Part shown: piece by piece, positions 32,310 through 42,500 of the stretch
Position numbering within the stretch: the first letter of the stretch is position 1
Layout: each line of letters begins with the position of its first letter
Source of the DNA: Ustilaginoidea virens
Lineage: Eukaryota > Ascomycota > Sordariomycetes > Hypocreales > Clavicipitaceae
Direction: 5' to 3'
Length of the DNA: 64,000 nt
NCBI RefSeq assembly: GCF_000687475.1
Contig: NC_057317.1
Location: 4,092,501-4,156,500, forward strand
The notes under the pieces: generated by a model
The model's database searches: none
The model's input: the letters and a program-made list of their open reading frames with translations, nothing else
What the model was told of the DNA's origin: nothing
Translations under genes and position numbers: made by a program

Positions 32310-32842
32310 GCCTAGCTTAATAAAGCATTCGTATAACGAAAAAGAATCTATGCATACCACCATAGGAATCTTTAGTAGTCCCAACCTACTGGTAATCATA
32401 TTGAGGGTCGTACCTATCGCATATGCAATATCGACCCCTTGTACTATGCTATATAGCTCTGAAGCGAATGCGCTGCGTATTATACGCTTACTTTTTATAG
32501 AGCTGTAAGTGACGATATTACCGGTTAGCAGGAAGGCGTTATCCGCAGTATCTGCCTTATTCCCTAGCATAATTACGTAACTAATCTAGGAGCTTAAATC
32601 TTTATTATTGGCAAAGGATCCGTCAATAAATATAAAGAGTTTGGCTATAGTAAGGGCCAGATTAATATACTGCAAGCCACAATCCTGGTTATCACGCTGC
32701 TATTAAAGGCGTTTATTTAACCTCGCGATATCTTTAGGGTTAAGTTGCTAGTATTATACTGCGATAGATAGGTCGAAAGACGCTTTAGGCTAGCAGACTG
32801 TAGCTATATAAGCACCGCGAGCGCGTTATTCGATATAATTAC
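32310..32842 (-). mobile_element. Copia-2 copy I, RNase H / C-terminal pol fragment
   Basis: Matches 62508-63045 of copy II. The minus strand encodes a copia RNase H-like stretch (residues such as LLTGNIVTYSSIKSKRI, FASELYSIVQG and IDSFSLYECFIKLG) with decay stops beyond it. The fragment ends at 32842 with the target duplication ATTAC (32838-32842), where the Copia-1 tandem inserted. Confidence 0.7.
32838..32842. other. Target-site duplication (left), ATTAC
   Basis: ATTAC at 32838-32842 is repeated at 45316-45320 directly after the Copia-1 array; together they show one insertion event for the whole array. Confidence 0.8.
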
Positions 32843-33605
32843 TATTGCAATTCTCAAGGTCACTATAAAAGCAGAGCCTTACTAGCTAGCTAGATGGCAC
32901 AAGACTGTCTGCGACCTGTGAACTAATCTTAGTATAAATACTAGATTTTTCACCAAGTCCTAAGACTATACAAGTGCTATAAAGCAGGGCAAGTGTAAAG
33001 GCAAGGCAAATATAAGATAACCAGAAACGCAGGGAAGGTGGGAGTTAAGAGGCATATAGTGCATTAACAGACTCGATTGTGCTGCCCTTCTACTATCTAG
33101 AAAGAAGGGGGAAAGCTATCCTATATATACACAAAGGAGGGGTGGGCCCAGGCATCCAGGGAAGCCAGTAAGAGGGCTCCCCGTAATGCTCGCTATAATA
33201 CGTCAGCAACCCCGCTATATCCGACCTTTCCAACCACCCTAACCACCGCACTAGTAATTAGTCACCGCACTAGTAACTAGCCACCACGCTAGTGACTAAC
33301 CACCACACTAGTGGACTAGCCACCACGCTAGTAGGCCACCACGCTAATTTAGCAATGCCACACCACGCTAGTAGGCCGCCACCACGCTAGTAGGCAACCA
33401 CGCTAATTTAGCAATGCCACACCTTTTCAACAAGGCCTACCTTACTTGATATACAGTAAATAATCCACTGAAAATCCTTAAGGTAAAAGGCAAAGGCCTA
33501 AGGTAATACTATCATAAGTCCAAGAGGCGGTATAAGGGCTAGAAGGTTAGTAGGCCAGTAGGGCATAAGGCCAGCAGCCTAGTAGGCTACTATAGGATTT
33601 TAACA
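32843..33605 (-). repeat. Copia-1 LTR A (3' LTR of unit 1)
   Basis: In coding orientation the LTR starts TGTTAAAATCC and ends GCAATA. An LTR-internal minisatellite of CCACCACGCTAGTAG-like units fills 33241-33423. It is followed inward by the polypurine tract (AGAGGGGG on the minus strand). Confidence 0.9.
33241..33423. repeat. Minisatellite inside the Copia-1 LTR
   Basis: Imperfect units of about 14-20 bp built on CCACCACGCTAGTAG and CCACCACACTAGTGG repeat about ten times. The same array occurs in every Copia-1 LTR in the window (for instance 39096-39278, 44951-45133 and the shorter 48780-48924). Confidence 0.8.
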
Positions 33606-33613
33606 CCCCCTCT
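33606..33613 (-). other. Copia-1 polypurine tract
   Basis: CCCCCTCT on the plus strand is AGAGGGGG in the coding sense, immediately before the LTR start, the position of the plus-strand primer. An 8-bp inverted repeat (GATTAGCT / AGCTAATC, 33614-33641) abuts it. The same site recurs at 39461-39468 and 49107-49114. Confidence 0.75.
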
Positions 33614-33719
33614 GATTAGCTACTGTAGTAGCAAGCTAATCGTGTAAAGGATAGGGAAAGAAGATGCAGTAAAAGTGCTAAGGAAAAACATAGGAAAAAC
33701 CTTAGTAAGTTAGTATAAG

Positions 33720-36700
33720 TTAGCAGGCCCTAAGGCCTAGTAACTCGCGGAACCTAGTAAATTTAGGGCCCGGCAGTGGCTTGGTAAGACCGTCAGCAGG
33801 CATACTATTAGTAGGTAAATAGGTAATTTTAACCAAGCCCAGCTGGGCTTGCTCCCTAATATACCGGAATTTTAATAGCGTATGCTTAGTGCGAGCGTGC
33901 TGATTAGGGTCATTAGAATTCGAAATGGAGCCCTGGTTATCGCAGTATAGCGGTATAGGGCGTAAAATATCAATTTCCAGCTCCTTGCAAAGGTTAGAAA
34001 GCCACTGTACCTCACGGATAGTCTCAAGTAATGCATCAGATTCAGCTTCTAAAGTAAATAGCACTACTAAAGAGGCTCGCTTAGAACGCCAGCTAATAGG
34101 ACTACTATTAATAGTAGTAAGGAAGCCTCCAGTAGATTTAGAGGTTTCTTTACAGCCAGCAAAATCGCTATCAGAATAAGCGGTTATAATAGGCTGTTGG
34201 TTGCTTTTAGTAGTACTAAAGCAAATAGCTAGGTTCTCAGTGCCTTTAAGGTAGCTAAAGCTGCCTTTCGCAGCATTTAGATGCACATTAGTTGCCTTGG
34301 ACATAAACCGAGAAAGGTATTGGGTAGGGAATGCTAGGTCGGGTCTAGTCATCATCATAAGCCACATTATAGTGCCAGTAAGGCTCTGATAAAGGCTCTG
34401 ATCAGTAGGGCTAAGGTCTTTTCCACTAGATTCATTAAGAATTCCTGGTTGAAGTGGAATAAGCTGAGGTTTAGTATCCTGTAAGCCGAATTTAGCTAGG
34501 ACCTCTGCTATAAATTGGGCTTGGTGTAGCCATAATAGACCTTCCTTCCTATTTCGTATAATCTGTACGCCTAGGAAGAAGGAAGCCGGACCGCGGTCTT
34601 CTATAGTATAGACCTTATGAAATTTCCTTTTTAGCTGGTTGATATAAGTTATATTTGGACCAACTAATAGGCAATCGTCAACATAAGTGACGATAAAGGT
34701 GCTGGTTTGCTTATTATAAAAAACGGCAGCATCAGAAGCTAAAGGTAAAAAACCTTCACTAGAAATCAGATCTTTTAGCCGGTGTTGCCATTCGCGGGGT
34801 GCTTGTTTTAGCCCGTATAGGGCCTTCTTTAGTAAAATAGCTTGCTTAATAGAGGGATCAAAGCCGGCTTCTTTAAGTAAAGTTAGCAGCCGTTGTCGTT
34901 GAATATCAGACCAAAGCTTGCTATCGCTATTAGTTAGTAGTAAGCTCTCTGTAAATTCAAGAAATCCATCAGGAATATCTATATAAATAGTCTCAGAAAG
35001 TTCGCTATTTAGGAAGGCGCCTATAAAGTCGATCTGCTCTATTTCCCAGTTATTACTAGCAGCCAAAGCCAGTATAACCCTCCAGGTAGGTGGGATAGAG
35101 GTAGAAGCATAAGTATGCTGAAAATCCTTTCCTTCGACTTGCATAAAACCCTTGACCACTAATCTAGCCTTATATTTTATAGGCTGATTATTAGCATCCT
35201 TTTTAACCCGAAACACAGGCCTGTTGCGTATAATTTTCCTATCAATAGGAACGCTAGACTTAGGAATAAATTGGAAGACTTTAGTATCCAAAAGCTGCTC
35301 AAATTCCTTAAATAGTGCCTTTATCCAAAGGTCTTTTTCAGGGCTTCGTAGCACATCCTTCCAGCTATTAGGCGTACCATCAGGGGCCTTTTTAGCTAGC
35401 TTACGCTTAGCTGCATAGCAGGAATCCCATATCAGGTGGTGTAACGTATTACCTTCCTGAGGGAATAAGTCGGTAGGGCTGGTAGGGTTAGTAGGGCTGG
35501 CAGGTATAGCAGAGCCAGCAGGGCCAGCAGGGCCAGTAGGGCCAGCAAGGTCGGCAGGAGTAAGGCTAGTAAGGATATCTATAAGGTCATCCTTTGCAGT
35601 AGCCGGGGACTGTAGTATAGTACCTTCTGACTTAGGAAGGTAATCCACAGTGGCATTAGCGTTAGTAACGCTAGTATTAGTAGGGTCCGGCATGCTTTCC
35701 AGGTCATCCGGTATAACATTAGTATTAGTAATGTTAGTAAGGTTAGTAGGGTCCGGTATGCTTTCTAGGTCATCCAGTAAAATAGCAGGTTCTCTGCTAG
35801 ATACCCCCTCTGAACCTGTATTTTGCCCTCTATGAAAGTCTCCTTCTAGGCCACTAGAAATAGGGCCTATACCTTCATTTTGGTGAATAAAGGTAATAAA
35901 AGTTGTTTTAGTAACAACCTTCTTCTTTAGAAGGTAGACTAGGTAAGTATTATTACCTAGAGTAGCAAGGAGCCTACCAGGCTCGGTACGGGGCGCTAAT
36001 TTGCGGCTTTTTACACGCTTTTCGTGTGGTATAAGCACTTCAATAGCTGCTCCAATGGCCCTAAGGTTAATAAGGTCAGGGTAGTGCTCCGGTGTTATCT
36101 GATCGTAATCCTTTAATAGCTCTTGATAGGGGCTAGAAGGTCTGTTAGTAACAGCTGTTATATTTACTAGCATAACAACGCCAGTAATTACAGCAGACCA
36201 GAGGTTAGATGGTAGCCTTGACCAGGCCATAGTAGCACGTAGCCTATCAGCTATAACCCTAATGGAGCGCTTAGCTAGGCCGTTTTGTTCGTGAATATAG
36301 GGGCAAGAGGTATTAAAAGCTATACCCTGTTCAACAAGCCAATCACTAAGCATTTTGTTGATTTCATTTCCACCATCATAGTGGAATTCAACAGGCGTTT
36401 TACCATATCTGACCTGTAGGCTCTGTATAAAGCTCTGTAATGCTTTAAAAACAATAGTGCCTTCCCTATTAGGCAGCAAGTAAAGCCAGCGGAATCGGGA
36501 TTTTCTGTCCACTAATATAAGGACAACAGGTCGTTTGTTATATGACATAGGTGATATAGCAAAAGTATCACCTTCTATAATATCCAGGCATTTAGCTGGA
36601 TTAGGTATCGCATCCTTAGAAGGTCTTCTAACCTTCTTAGCCTGGATATAGGCTAGGCAGCGAAAATCAGCATCTTTAACCTTATTAAGGTTAGACAGAC

Positions 36701-37943
36701 CAGGGGTATTAGCACAGGTCTTTTTAAGTAGCTGAATACCTATATGCCCTAGCCGTATATGCCAAATGCCGGCTAACTGTAATAGCTTCTGATATTCTGT
36801 ATCAGCAGCTACAGGGGCAGGAGTAGGGCTAGTAGCCACTACGGGATTTTCGCTAGTCGTAATAGCGGGCTCTTCGCTAGTCATAATAGCGGGAGAGTTG
36901 GTAGTAGGGCTAGTAGCCTCTACAGGTTCCTTACTAGTTGCAGTAGTAGGAACAGGGGTAATAGTGGTATCCTCAGGATCACTATAATCAGCAGAGTTAG
37001 TAGGGCTGGGGACCTCTACTGTTATACTATTAGTAACAGTATAATGGCTGCAAGGTTGATGTAGTAGTGGTGTATCTATTCCTTTTTGTGGAAGGAAAAA
37101 GCCGTATTTTTCAAAGTTAAAAATGCCGATACATTTACGGCTTGCTGACCAAAGCTGATTTTTAATTAGTACCCCTTTAGCGGCATAGTGCTTTACACCG
37201 CTAATGATGTTAATATCCAAGGTAGGAATATATAGTGCATTCTTGAGCTCTATAATACCCCATTTGGTAGGATTAATACCCTGTAGAACAGTAAATCGTG
37301 CTGTGCCCCAACCAGTAGGGGAAATAGAGCCACCACCAGTAGTAATTACAGGCTTATCATTCTTTTCAAAATGGTGAAAAGTGGTGAAATGCTTCTTATC
37401 ATTAACAATATGACAAGTAGATCCTATATCGTAAAGGAGGGCATCCTTAGGGGTCCTACCGCCTGATTTAGCACTATAGCCTATATCAGTGGATATAGTG
37501 GTAGAAGAAGAGGAATAGGATATATTAGTATCCTGGGTATTATAATTGCCTATAATAAAGGACTCGACATTTTGCTGTTTGCTGCTAGAGTCCTGTTTCT
37601 TCTTCTGTTGCTGCTTCTTTTTCCTATTATTAGTAGAATTATTCTTGCTATTATTAGTAGAAGCGGCGTTAGTGTTAGTAGGGCTAGTAGCCTCTACAGG
37701 GTCCTTGCTGTTCATATTAGTAGGACCGGAGATAGTAGGGCTAGTAGCCTCTACTAGTTCCTTGCTAATTATAATAGTAGGAACGTTACTATTTCGCCTA
37801 CTAACTAAGCCTTGTATAAGGATAATTAGGGTGTTCATCTGGGACTTTATATAGTCTATATCTAGCTGTAGTTGTACAGTAAGATCAGCTTTAGAGTCGG
37901 AATCCAAAGTGGCCTTATAAGTGGAAGGCCTAGACTGTGCCAT
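33720..37943 (-). CDS. Copia-1 polyprotein, unit 1 (protease-integrase-RT-RNase H), catalytically impaired
   Basis: An uninterrupted frame of 1407 residues. Residues 1-160 are Ser/Thr/Asn-rich with repeats of VEATSPT; I see no Gag domain and no CCHC knuckle. The protease region has YDIGSTCHIV at 171-180 where retropepsins need D-(S/T)-G. The integrase zinc region has C429 but Tyr432 in place of the second Cys. The integrase core has Asp459 and Asp523, but Lys558 stands where the catalytic Glu of the NGLAER motif belongs. A Gly-Pro-rich spacer follows. The reverse transcriptase looks complete, with Asp near 972 (QIDFIGAF) and YVDD at 1087-1090; RNase H has SDSDFAG near 1255 and TLEAESDAL. The tail LTKPLPGPKFTRFRELLGL is typical of the family. 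So the frame is open, yet protease and integrase are probably dead. Confidence 0.88.
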   Translation of the reverse strand: MAQSRPSTYKATLDSDSKADLTVQLQLDIDYIKSQMNTLIILIQGLVSRRNSNVPTIIISKELVEATSPTISGPTNMNSKDPVEATSPTNTNAASTNNSKNNSTNNRKKKQQQKKKQDSSSKQQNVESFIIGNYNTQDTNISYSSSSTTISTDIGYSAKSGGRTPKDALLYDIGSTCHIVNDKKHFTTFHHFEKNDKPVITTGGGSISPTGWGTARFTVLQGINPTKWGIIELKNALYIPTLDINIISGVKHYAAKGVLIKNQLWSASRKCIGIFNFEKYGFFLPQKGIDTPLLHQPCSHYTVTNSITVEVPSPTNSADYSDPEDTTITPVPTTATSKEPVEATSPTTNSPAIMTSEEPAITTSENPVVATSPTPAPVAADTEYQKLLQLAGIWHIRLGHIGIQLLKKTCANTPGLSNLNKVKDADFRCLAYIQAKKVRRPSKDAIPNPAKCLDIIEGDTFAISPMSYNKRPVVLILVDRKSRFRWLYLLPNREGTIVFKALQSFIQSLQVRYGKTPVEFHYDGGNEINKMLSDWLVEQGIAFNTSCPYIHEQNGLAKRSIRVIADRLRATMAWSRLPSNLWSAVITGVVMLVNITAVTNRPSSPYQELLKDYDQITPEHYPDLINLRAIGAAIEVLIPHEKRVKSRKLAPRTEPGRLLATLGNNTYLVYLLKKKVVTKTTFITFIHQNEGIGPISSGLEGDFHRGQNTGSEGVSSREPAILLDDLESIPDPTNLTNITNTNVIPDDLESMPDPTNTSVTNANATVDYLPKSEGTILQSPATAKDDLIDILTSLTPADLAGPTGPAGPAGSAIPASPTNPTSPTDLFPQEGNTLHHLIWDSCYAAKRKLAKKAPDGTPNSWKDVLRSPEKDLWIKALFKEFEQLLDTKVFQFIPKSSVPIDRKIIRNRPVFRVKKDANNQPIKYKARLVVKGFMQVEGKDFQHTYASTSIPPTWRVILALAASNNWEIEQIDFIGAFLNSELSETIYIDIPDGFLEFTESLLLTNSDSKLWSDIQRQRLLTLLKEAGFDPSIKQAILLKKALYGLKQAPREWQHRLKDLISSEGFLPLASDAAVFYNKQTSTFIVTYVDDCLLVGPNITYINQLKRKFHKVYTIEDRGPASFFLGVQIIRNRKEGLLWLHQAQFIAEVLAKFGLQDTKPQLIPLQPGILNESSGKDLSPTDQSLYQSLTGTIMWLMMMTRPDLAFPTQYLSRFMSKATNVHLNAAKGSFSYLKGTENLAICFSTTKSNQQPIITAYSDSDFAGCKETSKSTGGFLTTINSSPISWRSKRASLVVLFTLEAESDALLETIREVQWLSNLCKELEIDILRPIPLYCDNQGSISNSNDPNQHARTKHTLLKFRYIREQAQLGLVKITYLPTNSMPADGLTKPLPGPKFTRFRELLGLRAC

Positions 37944-38697
37944 TATAGTGGTTAAAAGTCGTTAAAAATGGTGCTAATAGCTGTAGGAACAGATGAATAA
38001 CCAGCTGAATAGCTAGCAAAATAGTCGAATAACTGGTAAAATAGCCAGTAAATATAGTGGCTAGTAGCCTACTATAAAAGGTAACCGCAGAGTATAGCGG
38101 CAGGTCTCAATATAAAAGCACAAATGCCGTAGGCGTTGTGCAAGTCCGTATTATAGCGTTGGTGTTCAAGGTGCTTATATAGTGCCGTAATATAAAGGTA
38201 CCGTAAGTACCGTAGGTGCCGTAAATGCCGTAGAAGCCAGGTGCCGTAGGTGCCGTAGGTGCCGTAATATAAAAAGGTGCCGTAAGTACCGTACCAAAGG
38301 TGCTATAAGTGGGAGAGTATAACAAGTGCCGTATAGTGCAGTATAAGTCGTGCACTAGGGGAAAAGGTGTTATACAGTGGTATAGTGTGGTAGATATCAC
38401 ACTATAAAATCCGTAGGTGCCGTAGGTTACTCCGAAAATAACGTAAGGTTACGCTAAGAGTGCCGTAAGGTTATGCCGTAAGTTACCATAGGGGTACGCC
38501 GTTGATTGCCGCAGGGTAATGCCGTAAGTAACAAAGGGTAAGCCAAAGGTGATAATAGATAAGCCGAAGTTAATAAGGGTAAGCCGAAGATACCAAAGGA
38601 TAGCTATATTAGTAGTACTAATAAGCAAGAGAGACCAAAGGGTGAACACAAAAGAGGTAGGGTAAAAACAAAGAAGTATAAACCCGGGCTCATAACC
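37944..38697 (-). other. Copia-1 leader (unit 1), with 9-bp repeats
   Basis: The 754-bp leader between the 5' LTR and the polyprotein start contains an array of GTGCCGTAG-type 9-bp units (about 38182-38292) and a second looser array (38402-38540). Small open frames exist on the coding strand (38400-38107 and 38718-38449), but the second overlaps the primer-binding site and I do not call either a gene. Confidence 0.6.
38683..38697 (-). other. Copia-1 primer-binding site matching initiator tRNA-Met anticodon region
   Basis: The coding strand reads GGTTATGAGCCCGGG directly after the 5' LTR. Its complement CCCGGGCTCATAACC resembles the anticodon stem-loop of eukaryotic initiator tRNA-Met, with CAT as the anticodon. 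Drosophila copia is known to prime from a cleaved initiator tRNA-Met at the same internal site. The site recurs at 44538-44552 and 54228-54242. Confidence 0.75.
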
Positions 38698-39460
38698 TAT
38701 TGCAATTCTCAAGGTCACTATAAAAGCAGAGCCTTACTAGCTAGCTAGATGGCACAAGACTGTCTGCGACCTGTGAACTAATCTTAGTATAAATACTAGA
38801 TTTTTCACCAAGTCCTAAGACTATACAAGTGCTATAAAGCAGGGCAAGTGTAAAGGCAAGGCAAATATAAGATAACCAGAAACGCAGGGAAGGTGGGAGT
38901 TAAGAGGCATATAGTGCATTAACAGACTCGATTGTGCTGCCCTTCTACTATCTAGAAAGAAGGGGGAAAGCTATCCTATATATACACAAAGGAGGGGTGG
39001 GCCCAGGCATCCAGGGAAGCCAGTAAGAGGGCTCCCCGTAATGCTCGCTATAATACGTCAGCAACCCCGCTATATCCGACCTTTCCAACCACCCTAACCA
39101 CCGCACTAGTAATTAGTCACCGCACTAGTAACTAGCCACCACGCTAGTGACTAACCACCACACTAGTGGACTAGCCACCACGCTAGTAGGCCACCACGCT
39201 AATTTAGCAATGCCACACCACGCTAGTAGGCCGCCACCACGCTAGTAGGCAACCACGCTAATTTAGCAATGCCACACCTTTTCAACAAGGCCTACCTTAC
39301 TTGATATACAGTAAATAATCCACTGAAAATCCTTAAGGTAAAAGGCAAAGGCCTAAGGTAATACTATCATAAGTCCAAGAGGCGGTATAAGGGCTAGAAG
39401 GTTAGTAGGCCAGTAGGGCATAAGGCCAGCAGCCTAGTAGGCTACTATAGGATTTTAACA
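38698..39460 (-). repeat. Copia-1 LTR B (shared middle LTR)
   Basis: Serves as the 5' LTR of unit 1 and the 3' LTR of unit 2. It appears identical to LTRs A and C over 763 bp. Confidence 0.9.
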
Positions 39461-39574
39461 CCCCCTCTGATTAGCTACTGTAGTAGCAAGCTAATCGTGT
39501 AAAGGATAGGGAAAGAAGATGCAGTAAAAGTGCTAAGGAAAAACATAGGAAAAACCTTAGTAAGTTAGTATAAG

Positions 39575-42500
39575 TTAGCAGGCCCTAAGGCCTAGTAACT
39601 CGCGGAACCTAGTAAATTTAGGGCCCGGCAGTGGCTTGGTAAGACCGTCAGCAGGCATACTATTAGTAGGTAAATAGGTAATTTTAACCAAGCCCAGCTG
39701 GGCTTGCTCCCTAATATACCGGAATTTTAATAGCGTATGCTTAGTGCGAGCGTGCTGATTAGGGTCATTAGAATTCGAAATGGAGCCCTGGTTATCGCAG
39801 TATAGCGGTATAGGGCGTAAAATATCAATTTCCAGCTCCTTGCAAAGGTTAGAAAGCCACTGTACCTCACGGATAGTCTCAAGTAATGCATCAGATTCAG
39901 CTTCTAAAGTAAATAGCACTACTAAAGAGGCTCGCTTAGAACGCCAGCTAATAGGACTACTATTAATAGTAGTAAGGAAGCCTCCAGTAGATTTAGAGGT
40001 TTCTTTACAGCCAGCAAAATCGCTATCAGAATAAGCGGTTATAATAGGCTGTTGGTTGCTTTTAGTAGTACTAAAGCAAATAGCTAGGTTCTCAGTGCCT
40101 TTAAGGTAGCTAAAGCTGCCTTTCGCAGCATTTAGATGCACATTAGTTGCCTTGGACATAAACCGAGAAAGGTATTGGGTAGGGAATGCTAGGTCGGGTC
40201 TAGTCATCATCATAAGCCACATTATAGTGCCAGTAAGGCTCTGATAAAGGCTCTGATCAGTAGGGCTAAGGTCTTTTCCACTAGATTCATTAAGAATTCC
40301 TGGTTGAAGTGGAATAAGCTGAGGTTTAGTATCCTGTAAGCCGAATTTAGCTAGGACCTCTGCTATAAATTGGGCTTGGTGTAGCCATAATAGACCTTCC
40401 TTCCTATTTCGTATAATCTGTACGCCTAGGAAGAAGGAAGCCGGACCGCGGTCTTCTATAGTATAGACCTTATGAAATTTCCTTTTTAGCTGGTTGATAT
40501 AAGTTATATTTGGACCAACTAATAGGCAATCGTCAACATAAGTGACGATAAAGGTGCTGGTTTGCTTATTATAAAAAACGGCAGCATCAGAAGCTAAAGG
40601 TAAAAAACCTTCACTAGAAATCAGATCTTTTAGCCGGTGTTGCCATTCGCGGGGTGCTTGTTTTAGCCCGTATAGGGCCTTCTTTAGTAAAATAGCTTGC
40701 TTAATAGAGGGATCAAAGCCGGCTTCTTTAAGTAAAGTTAGCAGCCGTTGTCGTTGAATATCAGACCAAAGCTTGCTATCGCTATTAGTTAGTAGTAAGC
40801 TCTCTGTAAATTCAAGAAATCCATCAGGAATATCTATATAAATAGTCTCAGAAAGTTCGCTATTTAGGAAGGCGCCTATAAAGTCGATCTGCTCTATTTC
40901 CCAGTTATTACTAGCAGCCAAAGCCAGTATAACCCTCCAGGTAGGTGGGATAGAGGTAGAAGCATAAGTATGCTGAAAATCCTTTCCTTCGACTTGCATA
41001 AAACCCTTGACCACTAATCTAGCCTTATATTTTATAGGCTGATTATTAGCATCCTTTTTAACCCGAAACACAGGCCTGTTGCGTATAATTTTCCTATCAA
41101 TAGGAACGCTAGACTTAGGAATAAATTGGAAGACTTTAGTATCCAAAAGCTGCTCAAATTCCTTAAATAGTGCCTTTATCCAAAGGTCTTTTTCAGGGCT
41201 TCGTAGCACATCCTTCCAGCTATTAGGCGTACCATCAGGGGCCTTTTTAGCTAGCTTACGCTTAGCTGCATAGCAGGAATCCCATATCAGGTGGTGTAAC
41301 GTATTACCTTCCTGAGGGAATAAGTCGGTAGGGCTGGTAGGGTTAGTAGGGCTGGCAGGTATAGCAGAGCCAGCAGGGCCAGCAGGGCCAGTAGGGCCAG
41401 CAAGGTCGGCAGGAGTAAGGCTAGTAAGGATATCTATAAGGTCATCCTTTGCAGTAGCCGGGGACTGTAGTATAGTACCTTCTGACTTAGGAAGGTAATC
41501 CACAGTGGCATTAGCGTTAGTAACGCTAGTATTAGTAGGGTCCGGCATGCTTTCCAGGTCATCCGGTATAACATTAGTATTAGTAATGTTAGTAAGGTTA
41601 GTAGGGTCCGGTATGCTTTCTAGGTCATCCAGTAAAATAGCAGGTTCTCTGCTAGATACCCCCTCTGAACCTGTATTTTGCCCTCTATGAAAGTCTCCTT
41701 CTAGGCCACTAGAAATAGGGCCTATACCTTCATTTTGGTGAATAAAGGTAATAAAAGTTGTTTTAGTAACAACCTTCTTCTTTAGAAGGTAGACTAGGTA
41801 AGTATTATTACCTAGAGTAGCAAGGAGCCTACCAGGCTCGGTACGGGGCGCTAATTTGCGGCTTTTTACACGCTTTTCGTGTGGTATAAGCACTTCAATA
41901 GCTGCTCCAATGGCCCTAAGGTTAATAAGGTCAGGGTAGTGCTCCGGTGTTATCTGATCGTAATCCTTTAATAGCTCTTGATAGGGGCTAGAAGGTCTGT
42001 TAGTAACAGCTGTTATATTTACTAGCATAACAACGCCAGTAATTACAGCAGACCAGAGGTTAGATGGTAGCCTTGACCAGGCCATAGTAGCACGTAGCCT
42101 ATCAGCTATAACCCTAATGGAGCGCTTAGCTAGGCCGTTTTGTTCGTGAATATAGGGGCAAGAGGTATTAAAAGCTATACCCTGTTCAACAAGCCAATCA
42201 CTAAGCATTTTGTTGATTTCATTTCCACCATCATAGTGGAATTCAACAGGCGTTTTACCATATCTGACCTGTAGGCTCTGTATAAAGCTCTGTAATGCTT
42301 TAAAAACAATAGTGCCTTCCCTATTAGGCAGCAAGTAAAGCCAGCGGAATCGGGATTTTCTGTCCACTAATATAAGGACAACAGGTCGTTTGTTATATGA
42401 CATAGGTGATATAGCAAAAGTATCACCTTCTATAATATCCAGGCATTTAGCTGGATTAGGTATCGCATCCTTAGAAGGTCTTCTAACCTTCTTAGCCTGG

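Noticed and set aside
33241..33423. CRISPR-like array in the LTR minisatellite
   Set aside because: Units are contiguous and degenerate without unique spacers, and the DNA is from a fungus; it is an LTR minisatellite.
38449..38718. 89-codon hydrophobic leader frame in Copia-1 (also at 44304-44573)
   Set aside because: Overlaps the primer-binding site and LTR edge, and the corresponding frame in copy 3 has an altered start and C-terminus through indels.
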